From contig CAKURH010000087.1 in the NCBI GenBank assembly GCA_934675625.1, positions 1 through 15,991 of the forward strand: a stretch of 15,991 nucleotides of DNA, written 5' to 3'. Position numbers and translations under genes: made by a program. Of this stretch, positions 13,459 to 15,991 are shown piece after piece (the first letter of the stretch is position 1; every line of letters begins with the position of its first letter). Under the pieces are notes generated by a model. It had not been told where the DNA came from. It did no database searches and saw only the letters and a list, made by a program, of their open reading frames with translations. Source of the DNA: an uncultured Kiritimatiellota bacterium. Its GTDB lineage: Bacteria > Verrucomicrobiota > Kiritimatiellia > RFP12 > UBA1067.

Positions 13459-15092
13459 CGGCGCTTCTGCTGGGCGTGGCGTTTGTGGCCGCGCCGTTTG
13501 CGCCGGGCGAGGTGACGGTCGGCGGCGAGATCGGACGGCGGATGGCGGTGGCGGCGGACGCCCTGATGCGTCTCGACATCGAGCGGACGTATCTGCGGCA
13601 TTTTCGCGTCCGCCGCGAGGAGCCGGAAATCTGGGGCGGCTTCACGGGCTGGTCGATGGCCCTCGATGCGCTCGTCAAGGCGGCTGCGCACGGGATTGGC
13701 GGCGAGGCGATGCGGATGTTCAAGGACAAGTGGCTGCGCGAGACGATCGCCACGCAGACGGCGGACGGGTCGATTTCGATGTATGCGGGCCGGCCCGGTA
13801 AGTGGGACAGTCACGAGCAGGCCTATTTTCTGCAGGCGCTGTCGCGCAATGCAATCTGGTTCGGCGACGCCGTTTCGCGGGAGGCGGCGCGACGGCTTGG
13901 CGACTTCATCCTTGCGAACCGCGTTGCCGTCAACCTGGGTCTGCAAAGCGGGCTCCTGTGGCTCTTTCGCGCGACGGGAGACGGCCGCTACGCCGACTTC
14001 TGCCGCAATGTTTACCGAATCGAGGGCACAAACGACGACTACGACCGCATCCTGCCCGTGAACGGCGTCGCGCACGTCTACACGTGGCTGGAACGTGCGC
14101 TCGCCCAGTGCGAATACGCCGCGTTCACGGGCCGTCGCTCGCCGACGCTCTTCGATTCGACGGACGAGGCGTTTCGCCGTGCGTTCGGCGACTGGCTGTC
14201 GGTGTCCGGCACGTTCAGCGGCGGCAACCACTGGGGCGAGATCTGGGACGACTCGCAGCTCGGTCGCGGCAAGTGGGGCGAGACGTGTGCGACGGCGTAC
14301 CTGCTGCGGCTGACCGCCCTGCGCCTGGCGGCGGAGGACGCGGAAACCCGGTATGGCGACCTCTACGAGCGCGTCTTCTACAACGCCTTCTTCGCCGCGC
14401 AGAGCGCAGACGGACGCAAACACCGCTACTTCACGCCGTTCGACCAGCCGGGCGAATGGTGGGACAAGGGCGACACCTACTGCTGTCCCAACAATTTTCG
14501 GCGCATGGTCTTCGAGATTCCCGATGCGGTCTTCACGCGCCGTGCGGACGGCGTGGCGGTGAACCTTTACGCGCCCGCGCACCTGAAAGCGGAGGGTCTT
14601 GAAATCAAGATGGAAACCGGCTACCCGCGAGACGGACAGGTTCGCCTGACGGTGCGAGCCGAAAAGGCCGGTCGCATTTTTCTGCGCGTGCCGCGCTGGA
14701 CGGGGCTGGCCGATGCCGGACGCTGGCGAGAATGTCGGCATTCGGCGGGAACGAACCGCCTGGAGGTCACGTTCCCGATGGTGCCGCGTCTTGTCGCGGG
14801 GCGTCGCTTCCAGGCGGGCAAGGCGGCTGTCCTCTGCGGCCCGCTCGTGTATGCGCTTTCGACGAAAGACGTACCTTGGCGCGGCGGTGTCGATTGTCTG
14901 AGAATCGATGGCGACTCTCCGCTCCGCAAGACGGACGACGGCATCGCGGTCGTGTTGAAGGACGTCAATCATCGGCAGGGCGACCGAACGGCCACGTTTG
15001 TGCCGTTTGCGGACGAGACGCGCTTTCAGACGTATTTCGGCATCGTCGGATCTCATCCGCCCGCCTTGGCGGACGACGAACTGCTGCGGTAG
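13455..15092 (+). CDS. GH127/DUF1680 family beta-L-arabinofuranosidase-like enzyme
   Basis: This is a 545-residue protein read from GTG 13455, somewhat shorter than typical GH127 enzymes. Residues 1-16 are a short hydrophobic leader ending P-F-A, probably a weak signal peptide because it lacks a basic n-region. The (alpha/alpha)6 barrel follows. Known Bifidobacterium HypBA1 uses a zinc-bound cysteine nucleophile. The matching residues appear to be here: E276 and C278 in 'GETCATAYL', C343-C344 in 'YCCPNNFRR', and a candidate acid/base E262 in 'HWGEIWDD'. All are present, so activity is likely: hydrolysis of beta-L-arabinofuranosides or a related pentose linkage, although many DUF1680 members have other substrates. 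A C-terminal beta-sandwich follows from about residue 365, with 'GRIFLRVPRW' and 'AVLCGPLVYAL'. It is the last gene of the operon, with a GTGA overlap to the beta-helix gene, and works outside the cytoplasm if the leader is real. Confidence 0.85.
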   Translation: MTALLLGVAFVAAPFAPGEVTVGGEIGRRMAVAADALMRLDIERTYLRHFRVRREEPEIWGGFTGWSMALDALVKAAAHGIGGEAMRMFKDKWLRETIATQTADGSISMYAGRPGKWDSHEQAYFLQALSRNAIWFGDAVSREAARRLGDFILANRVAVNLGLQSGLLWLFRATGDGRYADFCRNVYRIEGTNDDYDRILPVNGVAHVYTWLERALAQCEYAAFTGRRSPTLFDSTDEAFRRAFGDWLSVSGTFSGGNHWGEIWDDSQLGRGKWGETCATAYLLRLTALRLAAEDAETRYGDLYERVFYNAFFAAQSADGRKHRYFTPFDQPGEWWDKGDTYCCPNNFRRMVFEIPDAVFTRRADGVAVNLYAPAHLKAEGLEIKMETGYPRDGQVRLTVRAEKAGRIFLRVPRWTGLADAGRWRECRHSAGTNRLEVTFPMVPRLVAGRRFQAGKAAVLCGPLVYALSTKDVPWRGGVDCLRIDGDSPLRKTDDGIAVVLKDVNHRQGDRTATFVPFADETRFQTYFGIVGSHPPALADDELLR

Positions 15093-15160
15093 AAGCCGAG
15101 CCGGCGCGGTAGAGCCGAAAGAAATGGGAAGGCGCGGCTCGCTTGTCCGGTTCGGACATT

Positions 15161-15171
15161 TATGCTATACT
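15161..15171 (+). promoter_or_regulatory. Extended -10 promoter of rsmD
   Basis: TATGCTATACT carries TG at 15163-15164 and TATACT at 15166-15171. TTGTCC, 17 bp upstream at 15143-15148, matches the -35 consensus at 4 of 6 bases. The hexamer ends 11 nt before the ATG at 15183, giving a leader of about 5 nt. Confidence 0.65.
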
Positions 15172-15182
15172 CCGCGCGAAAA

Positions 15183-15833
15183 ATGAGAATTACAGGCGGA
15201 AAATTTGGCGGGCGCAATCTCAAGGTGCCGAAGTCGGACGCGATTCGTCCGACGCAGGATCGCGTGCGCGAGGCGCTGTTCAACATCCTGGCGCCCGAAC
15301 TCGCGGGCTGCGACTTCCTTGACCTTTTCGCGGGCTGCGGCGCGGTCGGGCTGGAGGCCCTGTCGCGCGGCGCGCGGTCGACGACTTTCGTCGAGCAAAA
15401 CCGTCGGCATCTTGCCGTCCTGAACGAGAACCTGGGTGCGGTCGGACTGCCCGGACAGGGAGGACGATTAGGACAGTCAAGACGAGACGCACTGGCAGAA
15501 CAGGGCGGCCACTTCGGACAGGCGGGACAGGGCGAACAGTCCGCGGCGGTTGTCGCGGCGGACTGCTACCGCTACCTCGCGACGTATGCGGGGCCGGGAT
15601 TCTCGATTGCCTTTGCCGATCCGCCGTATGCGCTGGGCGAAGAGAAGGGGTATGCGCAGGTTCTGGCGACGCTTGCCGCGCGCGACGTCGTGCGGCCCGG
15701 CGGACTCTTCATCGCGGAAATGACAGCCGTGCAGCGCGCGGAGGAGACGCCAGGCTGGAATCTCCTGCGCGACCGCACCTACGGCAAGACGCGCCTCTGC
15801 ATCTGGCGGCGGCTTCCCGTCGGCTCTCTATGA
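15183..15833 (+). CDS. rsmD: 16S rRNA (guanine966-N2)-methyltransferase RsmD
   Basis: This 216-residue SAM-dependent methyltransferase modifies G966 of 16S rRNA during 30S assembly in the cytoplasm. Family marks are the opening 'MRITGGKFGGRNL', 'IRPTQDRVREALFNIL' (21-35), the SAM motif 'DLFAGCGAVGLEALSRGA' (47-64), acidic E71 in 'FVEQN', and the catalytic 'DPPY' at 146-149. The start is ATG 15183: the in-frame ATG at 15162 lies within the promoter -10 region, and the family begins with M-R-I-x-G-G. Compared with E. coli RsmD (198 residues) there is an extra run of ten G-Q-x-like triplets at residues 91-120, between 'GAVGL' and 'VVAADCYRYL', encoded by a 9-bp minisatellite. It sits in a loop before the strand carrying the acidic 'AAD', so the enzyme could still fold. 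It is a separate transcription unit after the glycosidase operon. Confidence 0.93.
   Translation: MRITGGKFGGRNLKVPKSDAIRPTQDRVREALFNILAPELAGCDFLDLFAGCGAVGLEALSRGARSTTFVEQNRRHLAVLNENLGAVGLPGQGGRLGQSRRDALAEQGGHFGQAGQGEQSAAVVAADCYRYLATYAGPGFSIAFADPPYALGEEKGYAQVLATLAARDVVRPGGLFIAEMTAVQRAEETPGWNLLRDRTYGKTRLCIWRRLPVGSL
15453..15542 (+). repeat. Nine-bp minisatellite, ten units, inside rsmD
   Basis: Ten consecutive 9-bp units begin at 15453 and every 9 bp to 15534. GGACAG heads the units at 15453, 15471, 15516 and 15525, and GAACAG those at 15498 and 15534; the remaining four units (15462, 15480, 15489, 15507) are more diverged. The period is exactly three codons, so the array stays in frame and encodes Gly-Gln-x-like triplets. 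Confidence 0.8.
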
Positions 15834-15861
15834 AAATAGAGGTAGAGGCGGGGAGCGTCTT

Positions 15862-15872
15862 TATGCTACAAT
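15862..15872 (+). promoter_or_regulatory. Extended -10 promoter of the last, partial gene
   Basis: TATGCTACAAT with TG at 15864-15865 and hexamer TACAAT at 15867-15872 repeats the promoter form seen before rsmD. It ends 9 nt before the ATG at 15882, giving a predicted leader of about 3 nt. No -35 was recognised. Confidence 0.55.
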
Positions 15873-15881
15873 GTGGGGCAG

Positions 15882-15991
15882 ATGAGGTGCCCTTCAGACA
15901 GCTTCCGGAGACTTTTGGCGGCCGCGCTCGCGCTGGCCGTGCAGATGGCGTCGGCGGAGATCGACTTCGCCTCTCTGCTGTTCTCGACGGA
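15882..15991 (+). CDS. Secreted protein of unknown function, 5' end only
   Basis: The frame from ATG 15882 stays open to the window end (36 codons). It begins with a typical signal peptide: M-R-C-P-S-D-S-F-R-R, a hydrophobic core 'LLAAALALAV', and A-S-A at 23-25 as the probable cleavage site, followed by 'EIDFASLLFST'. No domain can be named from 11 mature residues. The start is supported by an extended -10 promoter nine bases upstream, arranged as for rsmD, and by the absence of any competing frame with these properties. It is not part of the rsmD unit. Confidence 0.6.
   Translation, partial: MRCPSDSFRRLLAAALALAVQMASAEIDFASLLFST

Larger units (their letters stand above)
6197..15092 (+). other. 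Four-gene polysaccharide-degradation operon
   Basis: The SIS-GH16 fusion, PATR/LamG protein, beta-helix protein and GH127 genes follow each other with junctions of -4, +15 and -4 bp and strong Shine-Dalgarno sequences at each internal start. One promoter is seen, before 6197. Three of the products carry their own N-terminal signal-like leader and the fourth an internal one, so the unit mixes a probable cytoplasmic sugar-phosphate protein with exported enzymes. Confidence 0.75.

Noticed and set aside
13413..15056. 547-codon minus-strand open frame opposite GH127
   Set aside because: Opposite a gene with conserved E and Cys active-site residues; no domain of its own.
15098..15140. GAGCCGGCGC / GCGCGGCTC inverted repeat after the GH127 gene, possible terminator
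   Set aside because: The stem has a bulge, the loop is about 24 nt and no T-run follows, so an intrinsic terminator is not supported.
15162..15182. Upstream in-frame ATG of rsmD
   Set aside because: It lies in the -10 promoter element, and the RsmD family starts at the M-R-I motif encoded from 15183.
1..15991. CRISPR array, tRNA, rRNA, insertion sequence or integrase
   Set aside because: No regularly spaced long repeats, no cloverleaf-like sequence and no transposase or recombinase motifs were seen on either strand.

Overview
The window is GC-rich bacterial DNA with tightly packed genes, and most of it concerns carbohydrate degradation. The content suggests a member of the PVC superphylum, most likely Kiritimatiellota/Lentisphaerota-like. 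The reasons are a XylR-type regulator (sugar-binding domain plus AraC HTH), large secreted proteins with autotransporter-associated beta-strand repeats and LamG-like domains, a CBM9-like protein, and GH2, GH16, GH127 and beta-helix enzymes with no SusC/SusD pair. This assignment comes from gene content alone, without a database search.

Layout. 1-543 is the 3' end of a CBM9-like protein. 586-3594 is a secreted protein joining a TolB-like beta-propeller to a GH2 catalytic module. 3540-4745 (minus) is a XylR/AraC-type regulator that converges on the GH2 gene and overlaps it by 55 bp. 4890-6104 is an AAA_14/DUF4143 ATPase with its own promoter and a palindromic TGTCAG element. 6197-15092 is a tight four-gene operon: a MurQ/GCKR-like double-SIS protein fused in frame to a GH16 domain through an internal signal-peptide-like segment; a 1148-residue secreted PATR/LamG protein; a secreted beta-helix (pectate-lyase-like) protein; and a GH127/DUF1680 enzyme. 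15183-15833 is rsmD, interrupted in frame by a 9-bp-period minisatellite. 15882 to the window end starts a new secreted protein.

How the genes may work together (inference). The regulator probably senses a sugar and controls the flanking GH2 gene, the four-gene operon, or both. The secreted GH16, beta-helix and GH127 proteins would attack a complex plant- or host-derived polysaccharide carrying arabinofuranosyl or similar groups, and the PATR/LamG protein would be a surface or adhesive partner. The SIS domains would bind a phosphorylated amino sugar or hexose in the cytoplasm.

The most unusual features are the SIS-GH16 fusion, the in-frame 9-bp repeat inside RsmD, and a recurrent extended -10 promoter (TATGNTAYAMT-like). 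That promoter lies only 7-11 nt before the start codon of four genes, which implies leaderless or near-leaderless mRNAs, whereas the genes inside the operon carry strong Shine-Dalgarno sequences. No stretch longer than 300 bases lacks a gene. No tRNA, rRNA, CRISPR array or transposase was seen.
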